From contig NZ_QWEQ01000013.1 in NCBI RefSeq assembly GCF_009936045.1, positions 1 to 64,000 on the forward strand: a stretch of 64,000 bases of DNA, read 5' to 3'. Shown here in pieces: positions 33,591-41,733 of this stretch (position 1 is the stretch's first letter; the number at the start of each line of letters is the position of its first letter). The position numbers and the translations under genes are program-made. The notes beneath the pieces are model-generated. The model saw only the letters and a program-made list of their open reading frames with translations, was not told where the DNA came from and did no database searches. The stretch is from Emergencia sp. 1XD21-10. Lineage in GTDB: Bacteria > Bacillota > Clostridia > Peptostreptococcales > Anaerovoracaceae.

Positions 33591-34922
33591 ATGCGAAAAC
33601 TTTCATCTATACAGCTTTTGTCGGCAGGGTTTGCCGTGATTATTCTGACAGGTGCACTGGTTCTTTGTCTGCCGGTCTGCACAACAAGCGGTGAATCCAC
33701 GCCCTTTATCGACTGCCTTTTTACTTCAGCCTCGGCGACCTGCGTCACCGGTCTTTCTCCGATGGACATTTATACTCATTGGAATTTTCTGGGTCAACTT
33801 ATCATTCTGCTTCTGATTCAGATTGGCGGTCTTGGATTTATGGGACTCTCCATGGCGCTTCTTTATTTTTCAGGACATAAAATCAGCATTTTTCAGCGTA
33901 CCACATTGATGGAGTCTATGGGCAGTCTAACCATCGGCACTGTTACCAAGGTGCTGCGCACGATGACACTGGGCACCCTCATCTTCGAAGGTGCCGGCGC
34001 CATTGCTCTGGCATTTCGTTTTATCCCGCTCTTTGGAGCTGCGCAAGGTCTGTGGTTCAGCATCTTCCACGCAGTCTCCGCGTTCTGCAACGCAGGCTTC
34101 GATTTAATGGGTATCTTTACCCCCGGTACATCTTTACAGCATTTTTCAAAAGACCCACTGGTGCTTCTAACCACTACTATACTGATCATCACAGGCGGCA
34201 TCGGTTTTATCGTCTGGCGTGACTTCATCGACCATCGTTTCCGGTTCCGCACCTACACCCTGCACAGCAAAATTATGCTGACCTGTACCGCAGCTTTGGT
34301 TATATCCGGCTGTCTTTTATTTTTGTTCTTAGAAAGCAATACCACACTGCGCTCCCTTTCCCTCGCAGAAAAATGGATGAACGCTCTATTTTTGTCGGTT
34401 ACCCCGAGAACAGCAGGCTTTGCGATTTCTGACTACAGTGATTTTTCGCCGGCGGGCAGAGTCCTGACCATGTGTCTTATGGTTATCGGCGCCGGTCCTG
34501 GCTCCACTGGCGGCGGTATCAAAGTTACCACATTCACTGTTGTTCTGCTCTCTATCGTTTCCCAAATTTTTCGCAGCAGAGATCTATCTTTGTTCCAGAG
34601 GCGACTGCCCGAAGAAGTGCAGCAGCGCGCCTTCTCCAGTATTTCATTTTACCTGATTGCAAGTATTTTCTGTACATTTCTGCTGCTTCTTGCGAATCCC
34701 CTTCTGGAATCTGAATACGTACTTTTTGAGGTACTATCTGCCCTTGGTACAGTAGGTCTTTCCATGGGAATTACGGCAGAACTGGGTGTATTTTCGAAGG
34801 CGATACTCATTGCGCTGATGTATCTTGGCAGGCTGGGGAGTATTGCTGTCATCATGGTAATCAGCAGTCATAGACCTGCCCACAGGCTGCGGTATCCTAA
34901 AGAGCCAATTCTCATCGGATAA
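33591..34922 (+). CDS. ktrB: Potassium uptake protein, KtrB/TrkH family
   Basis: A 443-residue membrane channel-like subunit with four pore repeats. Selectivity-filter segments are visible: TSASATCVTGL, SAFCNAGFD, VTPRTAGFA and SALGTVGLSMG, one glycine per repeat. It passes K+ (with Na+ in Ktr systems) under control of the cytosolic RCK subunit encoded next. RBS GGAGGATG region upstream of the ATG at 33591. Length fits KtrB better than the longer TrkH. Confidence 0.9.
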   Translation: MRKLSSIQLLSAGFAVIILTGALVLCLPVCTTSGESTPFIDCLFTSASATCVTGLSPMDIYTHWNFLGQLIILLLIQIGGLGFMGLSMALLYFSGHKISIFQRTTLMESMGSLTIGTVTKVLRTMTLGTLIFEGAGAIALAFRFIPLFGAAQGLWFSIFHAVSAFCNAGFDLMGIFTPGTSLQHFSKDPLVLLTTTILIITGGIGFIVWRDFIDHRFRFRTYTLHSKIMLTCTAALVISGCLLFLFLESNTTLRSLSLAEKWMNALFLSVTPRTAGFAISDYSDFSPAGRVLTMCLMVIGAGPGSTGGGIKVTTFTVVLLSIVSQIFRSRDLSLFQRRLPEEVQQRAFSSISFYLIASIFCTFLLLLANPLLESEYVLFEVLSALGTVGLSMGITAELGVFSKAILIALMYLGRLGSIAVIMVISSHRPAHRLRYPKEPILIG

Positions 34923-34957
34923 GCGGTACAAAAAATTCAAACAAAAGGAGACAACTC

Positions 34958-35611
34958 ATGCGTTCTATTTTAATTATTGGACTGGGCAGATTCGGTCGTC
35001 ATCTGTCCATGCGTCTTTCTGAACTGGGAAATGAACTTCTGGTAATCGATCAAGACGAGCGGTGTGTCAACGAAATTGCACCCTTTGTCACTGCTGCCCA
35101 AATCGGTGACTGCACAGATGAATCAGTGATCAAAAGCCTCGGTGCAAGCGAATTTGATCTTTCCTTCGTCTGCATCAGCAACAATCTGGAAACTTCTTTG
35201 ATTATCACCATGATGCTGAAAGAACAGGGCGCAAAAAAGGTGATTGCCAAAGTCAATCAGGATCTTCATGCTAAATTTCTTCTTTCCAACGGCGCCGATG
35301 CCGTCATCTATCCCGAACGTGACATGGCGCTGCGCACTGCGATGAAATACAGCGCCGCCAGTGCCTTTGACTACCTGGAACTTTCTTCTGATTACGGTAT
35401 TTTTGAAATTGCGCCGCCAAAGTCCTGGATTGGACACAGTCTTAAAGAACTGGAGATACGAAAAAAATACCGACTCAATGTCATCGCTTATAAAGAAAAC
35501 GATGTCATCAAGGCGGTAGATTCCCAAGATTTTATTTTTAGGGAAACCATGCACCTGCTCATTGCCGGAGAAAAGAAAAGTTTTCAGCGGTTTATCGGGA
35601 AAAATGTGTGA
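34958..35611 (+). CDS. ktrA: Potassium uptake regulatory subunit, KtrA/TrkA (RCK) family
   Basis: A 217-residue protein: RCK_N Rossmann domain with [13 protein letters not shown] (residues 3-15) and acidic strand end LLVIDQD, and an RCK_C domain from about 135 ([25 protein letters not shown]). It binds ATP/ADP at RCK_N and, in Firmicutes, c-di-AMP at RCK_C, gating KtrB. AAAGGAG precedes the ATG. The last 20 bp overlap, tail to tail, the sigma-54 activator gene at 35592. Confidence 0.92.
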   Translation: MRSILIIGLGRFGRHLSMRLSELGNELLVIDQDERCVNEIAPFVTAAQIGDCTDESVIKSLGASEFDLSFVCISNNLETSLIITMMLKEQGAKKVIAKVNQDLHAKFLLSNGADAVIYPERDMALRTAMKYSAASAFDYLELSSDYGIFEIAPPKSWIGHSLKELEIRKKYRLNVIAYKENDVIKAVDSQDFIFRETMHLLIAGEKKSFQRFIGKNV

Positions 35612-37631
35612 CAGAGTTTTTTCGCAAAACACGCAGTCCTTCTCCGGTAATCTTCGTCCCCAGTCTGCCCTGATGTACCTGTACCAGTCCCTGTTCCGCA
35701 AGTGTTTTTATGATAAAACGTACTTCCTGCTCTGCCATACGCGTCCCATTCGTGAGAAGGAATTCTCTTACATTCTTTCGTCCTGCTGGCTGTCCTTTTT
35801 CGTTTATCTTTTCAACCGCAACCAAAACCCGTCTTTCGGTTTCACTTAAATGGAAGGCTGGCACTTCTTTCATTTTAAAATTTCTGATTCCCTGCGGTAT
35901 GTCAAGGACTGAAATTCTCTCATCTGACAACTGATACATATATTCAATACAATTATGCAGCTCTCTAACGTTCCCCGGCCAGTGGTAAGCGGTCAAATAT
36001 TTCAAAATCTTTGGCGCCAGCTTCTTTTCTTCGCCAAATTCTGCGAGAAAAGCTGTTGCCAGAATCGCAACATCCTCTTTTCGCTCTCTTAACGGCGGGA
36101 GCATCAAAGGTAGTACGTTGATTCTGTAATACAAATCCTCCCGAAATTGTCCCTCTTCAACCAGTTGCAAAAGATTTTTATTGGTCGCGGCTATGACTCT
36201 CACATCAATTTTAATAACCTCCACTCCGCCAATACGCATGATTTCTCTTTCCATCAGTACACGAAGTAATTTAGCCTGCAGTACATAAGGAAGTTCGCCG
36301 ATTTCATCAAGAAAAATAGTTCCCTTATCCGCCAATTCAAAAAGCCCCAGCTTTCCCCCCTTTTTTGCACCTGTAAAAGCGCCCTCCTCATATCCAAATA
36401 GCTCCGACTCGAGCAAAGACGGCGCTAATGCTGAACAGTTTACCGCAATAAAAGGCGCGTCTTTTCTGTCAGACTCATTATGGATCACTTGTGCAAAAAC
36501 TTCTTTTCCTGTACCGCTTTCTCCTGTAATCAAAACCGTACTTGAGCTTCTTGCCATTTTTACTGCTGTTTTCTTAGCCGTTTTGATAGCAGAACTGTTC
36601 CCCAGAATATCACTCATATTATACTTTGTAATATGGCCTTTAGGAATCAGCTTGGAGCGGAGTTTATTTCTCTCGTTCTCCATCTCCATATATTTTTGTC
36701 CCAAAATTACAACGCCAGCCAAGATACCTTCACTGCTGTAGATACCATATTTATTGATCACATAGCTAACGTGATTGATAGTAACCATCTCATTTGTCAC
36801 AGACTTTTTCCCTGATAAAATGTCCCGAATATGTATCTCAGGAAAAACTTCTCTGATATTTCGGCCTAAAACTTCCTCTTTTTTCAAGGAAAAACTTCTC
36901 TCGCTGGCCTCATTATATTCAGAAATATAGCCCGCCAGATCTACAGCGACAATGCTGTCATTGGTAAACTTCAAAATCGTCTGCAGCTGCTGCTGAATAT
37001 CACCGGAATCTGTAAGCATCTGATTGATTCCATAATCAGTATAAGCCAATTTTCTCTTGTAATGCTCAAGAATTTTGTATAAATGTACACCGGGCAACTT
37101 CAGCATCGCGCCTATATCTGCAATTGTAGACAGATCCATAACGCGATCCCCGATATCGATAATCTCCTGGATGAAAGACGGAATCCTCTCTGTCTTACCT
37201 GCAATGACTGCGGTTTTTATATTGCTGAATTCTTCCTCGTAGCGAGAATATGTATTATAGGGAATCAACTTTAGATTTTTAATCCCCAGCTCGTAAAGTT
37301 TTGACACACATTCCACTGCAATTTCATGAAAATTACTGACAAAGAGGATTTCCTTCTCGTTATTGATTCCTCTCAATTTGTCAAGTCCCTCTCTGGTAAA
37401 CGTCCGCCGCATGACAATGGTTTCCACCTGATTCTTATTCAGCTGTTTAATATGATCATAGAGAATATTTGAAGACGTCACTATCAAATCACCATCAAAG
37501 TCAAAATTCCCAGGGTTATTCTCAATATAATAATTTTCAACTATTATACTATTACCAAAGATATCTTTCAGATACTCGCAATAATATTCACTGATTCCTT
37601 TATATAACGCCACTACCATAAGTCGTTTCAT
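35592..37631 (-). CDS. PrpR-like sigma-54-dependent activator with winged-helix C-terminus
   Basis: A 679-residue enhancer-binding protein. N-terminal PrpR_N-type sensor (about 1-190: [20 protein letters not shown] is typical), PAS domain about 210-320, AAA+ domain with GESGTGKE, intact GAFTGA loop and [13 protein letters not shown], and then, instead of a Fis HTH, a C-terminal region resembling a winged helix ([39 protein letters not shown]). Likely activates the sigma-54 operon at 37750-41410. The start is taken at 37631, 10 bp after AGGAGG; 37637 is possible. Confidence 0.85.
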   Translation of the reverse strand: MKRLMVVALYKGISEYYCEYLKDIFGNSIIVENYYIENNPGNFDFDGDLIVTSSNILYDHIKQLNKNQVETIVMRRTFTREGLDKLRGINNEKEILFVSNFHEIAVECVSKLYELGIKNLKLIPYNTYSRYEEEFSNIKTAVIAGKTERIPSFIQEIIDIGDRVMDLSTIADIGAMLKLPGVHLYKILEHYKRKLAYTDYGINQMLTDSGDIQQQLQTILKFTNDSIVAVDLAGYISEYNEASERSFSLKKEEVLGRNIREVFPEIHIRDILSGKKSVTNEMVTINHVSYVINKYGIYSSEGILAGVVILGQKYMEMENERNKLRSKLIPKGHITKYNMSDILGNSSAIKTAKKTAVKMARSSSTVLITGESGTGKEVFAQVIHNESDRKDAPFIAVNCSALAPSLLESELFGYEEGAFTGAKKGGKLGLFELADKGTIFLDEIGELPYVLQAKLLRVLMEREIMRIGGVEVIKIDVRVIAATNKNLLQLVEEGQFREDLYYRINVLPLMLPPLRERKEDVAILATAFLAEFGEEKKLAPKILKYLTAYHWPGNVRELHNCIEYMYQLSDERISVLDIPQGIRNFKMKEVPAFHLSETERRVLVAVEKINEKGQPAGRKNVREFLLTNGTRMAEQEVRFIIKTLAEQGLVQVHQGRLGTKITGEGLRVLRKNSVTHFSR

Positions 37632-37676
37632 TTCCATTTCACCTCCTGGCATTTTGCCCCATCCTCATTTTAATTC

Positions 37677-37705
37677 ATTATACAATAAAACATAAAACAC
37701 CGCAA
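37677..37705 (-). promoter_or_regulatory. sigma-70 promoter of the PrpR-like gene
   Basis: Minus strand TTGCGG (complement of 37700-37705), 17-bp spacer, TATAAT (complement of 37677-37682). The -35 box is part of the preceding terminator stem. Confidence 0.6.
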
Positions 37706-37728
37706 AAGAAGATGATTTCTTTTGCGGT
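37699..37728 (-). terminator. Terminator of the hydrolase/RraA/NhaC operon
   Basis: ACCGCAAAAGAA (37699-37710) pairs perfectly with TTCTTTTGCGGT (37717-37728), followed by GTTTTATGTTTTATT on the minus strand, 21 bp after the nhaC-like stop. Confidence 0.88.
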
Positions 37729-37749
37729 ATCGAAAAACTATTGTAAATA

Positions 37750-39162
37750 TTATGCGTCCTTCTCCTGCAGTTCTTCTGTCTCCTTAAAGATGGCAATCCC
37801 TGTGCAGGCATAAAATACTGCGATTAGAGGACAGAGAATTGCAAGAAACGCGTAAGGGACATATTCGAGTACTTCTACACCCAGTACTCCTGATACAAAA
37901 ATCCCTGTGGTAGACCATGGAATCAGGAAGGTAAAGATCGTACCTCCATCCTCCAGTGTACGCGACAGCACTCTCTTTTGTACACCTTGTTTTGTATAAG
38001 CATTTTTCATCACTTGACCCGGCAGTAAAATTGCAATATACTGGCTGGCAGTCAGAACCGTTGTTACAAGACAGGTTGCTAACGTTGTCAGCACCAGAGA
38101 TCTTGGACTGCGTATAAACATTTCCATTTTCTGCAGCATTACTGACAGAACGCCCATTTTCTGCAGCATCTCTCCAAGTCCCAGGGCAAGAAGCGCCAGA
38201 GAAACCGTACTCATCATTCCCATTACACCGCCTCTGTTCAGCAGTCTGTCTACATCTGAATTTCCGCTGTCAATAGAAAAACCATTGCCAAGGGCGTTGA
38301 GAATCTCCTGATAATCGTAATGTCCTCCCTGGAAAATAAATGCGGCAATGGTTCCAGCAATAGCGCTCAGAAGTAAGGCGATCAGCGGCGGCATTTTTAA
38401 AAGAGCTAATACAATCGTCAGAAGTGGCACAATCAAAAGAATTGGACTGATTGTAAAATGCGCCTCTAATGTTCCGTTAATTGCATCAATTACCGATGTA
38501 TCCATCGCATTTCCATCAATGCTAAAACCGATTATAGTATAACCCACAGCAGTAAGAATCATCGCCGGAACAGTCGTATAAAGCATAGAATTAATATGAC
38601 GGAAAATATCCGTTCCTGCCACTGCCGGTGATAAGTTCGTCGTGTCTGAAAACGGTGACATTTTATCACCGAAAATGGCGCCGGAGACTACCATACCCGC
38701 TGTCAGCCCTGGATTAATATTAAGTCCTAAGCCAATTCCCATAAATGCAACACCTAAAGTCGCAATTGCCGAGTAAGAACTCCCCACAAAGAAAGAGATT
38801 ATACAGCAAATAAAGAAGCCAACAACCAGAAATACTTTTGGTGAAAGAATTTCTAATCCATAATAAATGATAGTCGGCACAATTCCCGAAATAATCCACG
38901 AACCTATTACAGTCCCCACCGTCATCAAGATGAGGGCTACCAACACTGCACTTTTACAGCCTTCAACAAAAAATTCCTGCAGATCTGTTTTATTAAAACC
39001 GCTAATCAACGCGATAATGCCAATAGCAATAATCGCCAAAATAAATACTACGTGGGTCGAAATTTTCAATACAACAAATCCGCCTATTAGAACTGCAGCA
39101 AGCGCCAGCATCGCTGCCGTAGCTATTCCCATCGAAACTTTTTTCTCTTTAACATGTTCCAT
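37750..39162 (-). CDS. Na+/H+ antiporter, NhaC family
   Basis: A 470-residue polytopic membrane protein with NhaC hallmarks: SFFVGSSYSAIATLGVAFMGIG, GAIFGDKMSPFSDTTNLSPAVAGTDIF and the second-half VLTASQYIAILLPGQVMKNAY, plus DGGTIFTFLIPWSTTG. The frame begins at 39183, but AAAGGAGG lies 6 bp before the ATG at 39162. Last gene of the sigma-54-driven operon and only distantly similar to the NhaC at 10260-11627. May exchange an organic anion or amine rather than only Na+/H+ (inference from context). Confidence 0.9.
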   Translation of the reverse strand: MEHVKEKKVSMGIATAAMLALAAVLIGGFVVLKISTHVVFILAIIAIGIIALISGFNKTDLQEFFVEGCKSAVLVALILMTVGTVIGSWIISGIVPTIIYYGLEILSPKVFLVVGFFICCIISFFVGSSYSAIATLGVAFMGIGLGLNINPGLTAGMVVSGAIFGDKMSPFSDTTNLSPAVAGTDIFRHINSMLYTTVPAMILTAVGYTIIGFSIDGNAMDTSVIDAINGTLEAHFTISPILLIVPLLTIVLALLKMPPLIALLLSAIAGTIAAFIFQGGHYDYQEILNALGNGFSIDSGNSDVDRLLNRGGVMGMMSTVSLALLALGLGEMLQKMGVLSVMLQKMEMFIRSPRSLVLTTLATCLVTTVLTASQYIAILLPGQVMKNAYTKQGVQKRVLSRTLEDGGTIFTFLIPWSTTGIFVSGVLGVEVLEYVPYAFLAILCPLIAVFYACTGIAIFKETEELQEKDA

Positions 39163-39175
39163 CGAATTACCTCCT

Positions 39176-39859
39176 TTACTCAAGATAAATCACGTCTGGC
39201 ATCTTTTCAATTTTTCTTTCAAAAGACATGATTTCTGTCAATGGTAAATTATTTGCAAATCCTGCCTGGTCAATTTTGTTGTATTCCTCATACATTTCTG
39301 CAATTTCTATCAGTTTTTCTGCAAAATCATAAGGAACTACTACAATTCCGTCACTGTTACCTAAAATCAAATCTCCCGGGCAGACAACGCAGCCTCCGCA
39401 GCACACAGGAACATTTACATCCCCTTTAAAGCCGAAAATTTTCGTTGTCAGGTTGGATTGTCCTTTGGAAAATACCGGAAAATCTTTTTCCTTGATTTCC
39501 TTTGAATCTGTATTCGGTCCATCTACTACGACTGCTTGTAACCCAAAGCGCTTTGCAGTCAGCGTAGTCATCTCGCCCCAGCATGCATGGCGCTTTTCGC
39601 CCTGCATATCAATTACCAGAACATCTCCGGGTTCCGAATAAGTCATCGCCTTATATACCATGGTCGAATCCGTTGCCGGAATGCGCGCTGTTATAGCGCT
39701 TCCCACAACGTATGTATCCTTACTCTTATCCAAGAGCGTGATATCATTATTCATGAAGCCAAATTCCAGTGCATGCCCCAACTCACTGGGGCTAATCTGC
39801 CTGAAACGTTCTATCAGTGCATTAGGAAGTCGTCTTACTTTTGTATTGATAATGTTCAT
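39176..39859 (-). CDS. RraA-like protein with altered catalytic motif
   Basis: A 227-residue RraA/HMG-aldolase-fold protein: GDVLVIDMQGEKRHACWGE, LQAVVVDGPNTDSKEI and VCPGDLILGNSDGIVVV align with the family blocks. At the position of the substrate-binding Arg-Asp pair (RD), the sequence reads NTD, so the Arg is replaced by Thr; the copy at 13029 has the canonical RD. It may use a different substrate or be non-lytic. Located between creatininase-family and NhaC genes. AGGAGG lies before the ATG. Confidence 0.78.
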   Translation of the reverse strand: MNIINTKVRRLPNALIERFRQISPSELGHALEFGFMNNDITLLDKSKDTYVVGSAITARIPATDSTMVYKAMTYSEPGDVLVIDMQGEKRHACWGEMTTLTAKRFGLQAVVVDGPNTDSKEIKEKDFPVFSKGQSNLTTKIFGFKGDVNVPVCCGGCVVCPGDLILGNSDGIVVVPYDFAEKLIEIAEMYEEYNKIDQAGFANNLPLTEIMSFERKIEKMPDVIYLE

Positions 39860-39874
39860 TTTTATCGCCTCCTA

Positions 39875-40603
39875 TTATTTATAATAATCTTCCAGAAACT
39901 CTATAATTCTATCTACACTTCGCAATACAATCTCCTTGCCCTTTTCTGCAGTTCCCTTTGTCGCGTCACCCAAAGTTCCGGTGTCTGTGTATTGGTCAAA
40001 TTTGATATACTGTTTGAACTCTGGGAATTTATCCTCAAACAGTTCCAGCGTACACACCGATTCCTCTTCGTGAACCAGTTCCGGGGTCAGGTATTTCAAA
40101 ACTGAAGTCCCCGCTTCGCTGGCGTGACCGTGCGCCATCACGCCTGTATAATCACAAACACCTTCACAATGAGGCTGTATAAAACGCCACCAGTCCATAG
40201 ATGCACAGCGAATCTGATATTTATCTTCCAGTTCCCAGCCCAGCTGAGTTATCATGAACACATTGCTCACGTGGGTATTGAGGAAGAAAATCTTCTTAAA
40301 TCCCCAGCGAATCAGACTCAAGCACACATCTTCCAGATATCCTTTAAAATGCTCCGGCTTAATCACCATTGTCCCTGGAAAAGCCGGCGTCAGTAAGGAT
40401 AAAGAATCTCCCATCTCTATAGTCGGCGTTACCAGAAGATTCAATCTATCAGCTACCATATCAGCAATCCGATCCGCCACGATTGCATCTCCTCCCATCG
40501 GCAGATGCGGTCCATAAACCTCAATGGCGCCTGTCGGAATAATAACTGGCTTCTCCCTGTCCAGTTGCTCAAATTGCTTCCAGCTCAGATTTCTCAATCT
40601 CAT
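39875..40603 (-). CDS. Creatininase-family amidohydrolase
   Basis: A 242-residue hydrolase of the creatininase fold. Metal ligands are visible in the N-terminal motif PTGAIEVYGPHLPMGGDAIVAD (Glu28, His33, Asp39) and later in NTHVSN and GHASEAGTS. Family members open cyclic amides (creatinine) or process formamidopyrimidines and peptide-like precursors, so the exact substrate is uncertain. Second gene of the operon; AGGAGG upstream, 12 bp after the nitrilase-family gene. Confidence 0.87.
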   Translation of the reverse strand: MRLRNLSWKQFEQLDREKPVIIPTGAIEVYGPHLPMGGDAIVADRIADMVADRLNLLVTPTIEMGDSLSLLTPAFPGTMVIKPEHFKGYLEDVCLSLIRWGFKKIFFLNTHVSNVFMITQLGWELEDKYQIRCASMDWWRFIQPHCEGVCDYTGVMAHGHASEAGTSVLKYLTPELVHEEESVCTLELFEDKFPEFKQYIKFDQYTDTGTLGDATKGTAEKGKEIVLRSVDRIIEFLEDYYK

Positions 40604-40615
40604 TGCAGCTTCCTC

Positions 40616-41410
40616 CTATTTCACATCATATAATTCTGGTCTTCGGTTGTGATAAGTCGGCACTTGCTGCCTTACTTTCTTCTGATAGTCCATATCCAGC
40701 ATGCCATACATAATTCCTTCCTGGTCCGATGCTTTAGATACAATCAGTCCACATGGGTCTGCAATGCAGCTTCTTCCAAAAAAATGACTGTTGTACTGGT
40801 TCAATGCAACAACATACATCAAATTATTCAGCGCCGCCGACTGCACCAAAATGTCCCACTGATCATGGCGCGGCGTGTAAAACGCAGATGGAACAAAGAG
40901 CACATCAATATCTTTCAACGCCAGTGTCCTCAGATAATCTGCAAAACGGAGTTCGTAACAGATTGCTATGCCCACCTTGCCAAAATCAAATTCAAAGATT
41001 CCGATCTCATCCCCTGCATCCACGGTATCGGATTCTTTTGAAGAAAACGCATCAAACAAATGAGTTTTACTGTAATCTCCAATCAGCTGCCCTTCTCTGT
41101 TGATGCAAAGACATGCGTTCAGAAGTTTATCCCCCTTAATCAGCGGATAGCTCCCTGTAATGATATTTACATGATGCTTCTTTGCACATTTTGAAAATTC
41201 CTGAAAGAATTCTGAATCCAGGACTTCTCCAATCCAGGCTCTGTTCTCCTTTGTCGGATTTGAATAATAAAGCTCAGGAAGACAAATCACATCAAGTTTG
41301 TTATACCGTCTCACGCCCTCTTCAATCAAGTTCAGTGCACGCATCAAATTATCATGTTTGTCATCGGTCATGCCTACCTGCACACCCATTACACCAATTT
41401 CATGTTTCAT
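40616..41410 (-). CDS. Carbon-nitrogen hydrolase (nitrilase superfamily)
   Basis: A 264-residue hydrolase with the Glu-Lys-Cys triad: Glu46 in VICLPELYYS, Lys115 in GDYSKTHLF and Cys151 in GIAICYELRF. Typical substrates are omega-amides, N-carbamoyl amino acids or small amides. The frame is open to 41494, but GGAGG-ATTTT precedes the ATG at 41410. First gene after the sigma-54 promoter at 41478-41494; with the creatininase-family and RraA-like genes it suggests ring opening and then deamidation or decarbamoylation of a nitrogenous compound. Confidence 0.88.
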   Translation of the reverse strand: MKHEIGVMGVQVGMTDDKHDNLMRALNLIEEGVRRYNKLDVICLPELYYSNPTKENRAWIGEVLDSEFFQEFSKCAKKHHVNIITGSYPLIKGDKLLNACLCINREGQLIGDYSKTHLFDAFSSKESDTVDAGDEIGIFEFDFGKVGIAICYELRFADYLRTLALKDIDVLFVPSAFYTPRHDQWDILVQSAALNNLMYVVALNQYNSHFFGRSCIADPCGLIVSKASDQEGIMYGMLDMDYQKKVRQQVPTYHNRRPELYDVK

Positions 41411-41477
41411 AAAATCCTCCATATTTAGTTTGTTCCAGACTGTTTTGCAAAGTACTTTACAGACGTCTATAAATAAG

Positions 41478-41494
41478 AGCAAAAAATATGCCAA
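41478..41494 (-). promoter_or_regulatory. sigma-54 promoter of the nitrilase/creatininase/RraA/NhaC operon
   Basis: Minus strand TTGGCATATTTTTTGCT: GG-N10-GC spacing with a perfect TTGC -12 element, 67 bp before the start codon. Confidence 0.82.
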
Positions 41495-41546
41495 GATTTA
41501 ACTTTAGAAAAGACGTTGAAATTACAGCGATTACAAGTTATAGCAT

Positions 41547-41632
41547 CTGTATACCGTTTTATATTTTTATTTAAACTGTATCCATTTTATATAAAATGTT
41601 GAAATTCCAATATTTTATATGTATCCTTTTAT
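41547..41632. promoter_or_regulatory. Candidate enhancer sites: three TGTATCC-TTTTAT direct repeats
   Basis: CTGTATACCGTTTTAT (41547-41562), CTGTATCCATTTTAT (41576-41590) and ATGTATCCTTTTAT (41619-41632), 29 and 43 bp apart, 50-140 bp upstream of the sigma-54 promoter. The rest of 41411-41733 is AT-rich and holds only the promoter and a terminator. Confidence 0.5.
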
Positions 41633-41674
41633 GGATTTCTATGAAAATTCCCAATTAACTTCATCCCACAAAAA

Positions 41675-41715
41675 AACTGCCGCATTATCAACCATTTCCT
41701 ATAATGCAGGCAGTT
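41675..41715 (-). terminator. Terminator of the arginine cluster
   Basis: AACTGCC-GCATTAT pairs with ATAATGC-a-GGCAGTT, followed on the minus strand by TTTTTTTG, directly after the RocB-like stop. Confidence 0.9.
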
Positions 41716-41733
41716 CCTTCTCGTATTTTTATA

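Noticed and set aside
41584-41599. CATTTTATATAAAATG palindrome as a specific operator
   Set aside because: It is a perfect palindrome but composed almost only of A/T in a very AT-rich spacer; chance occurrence is likely. The TGTATCC repeats around it are more specific.
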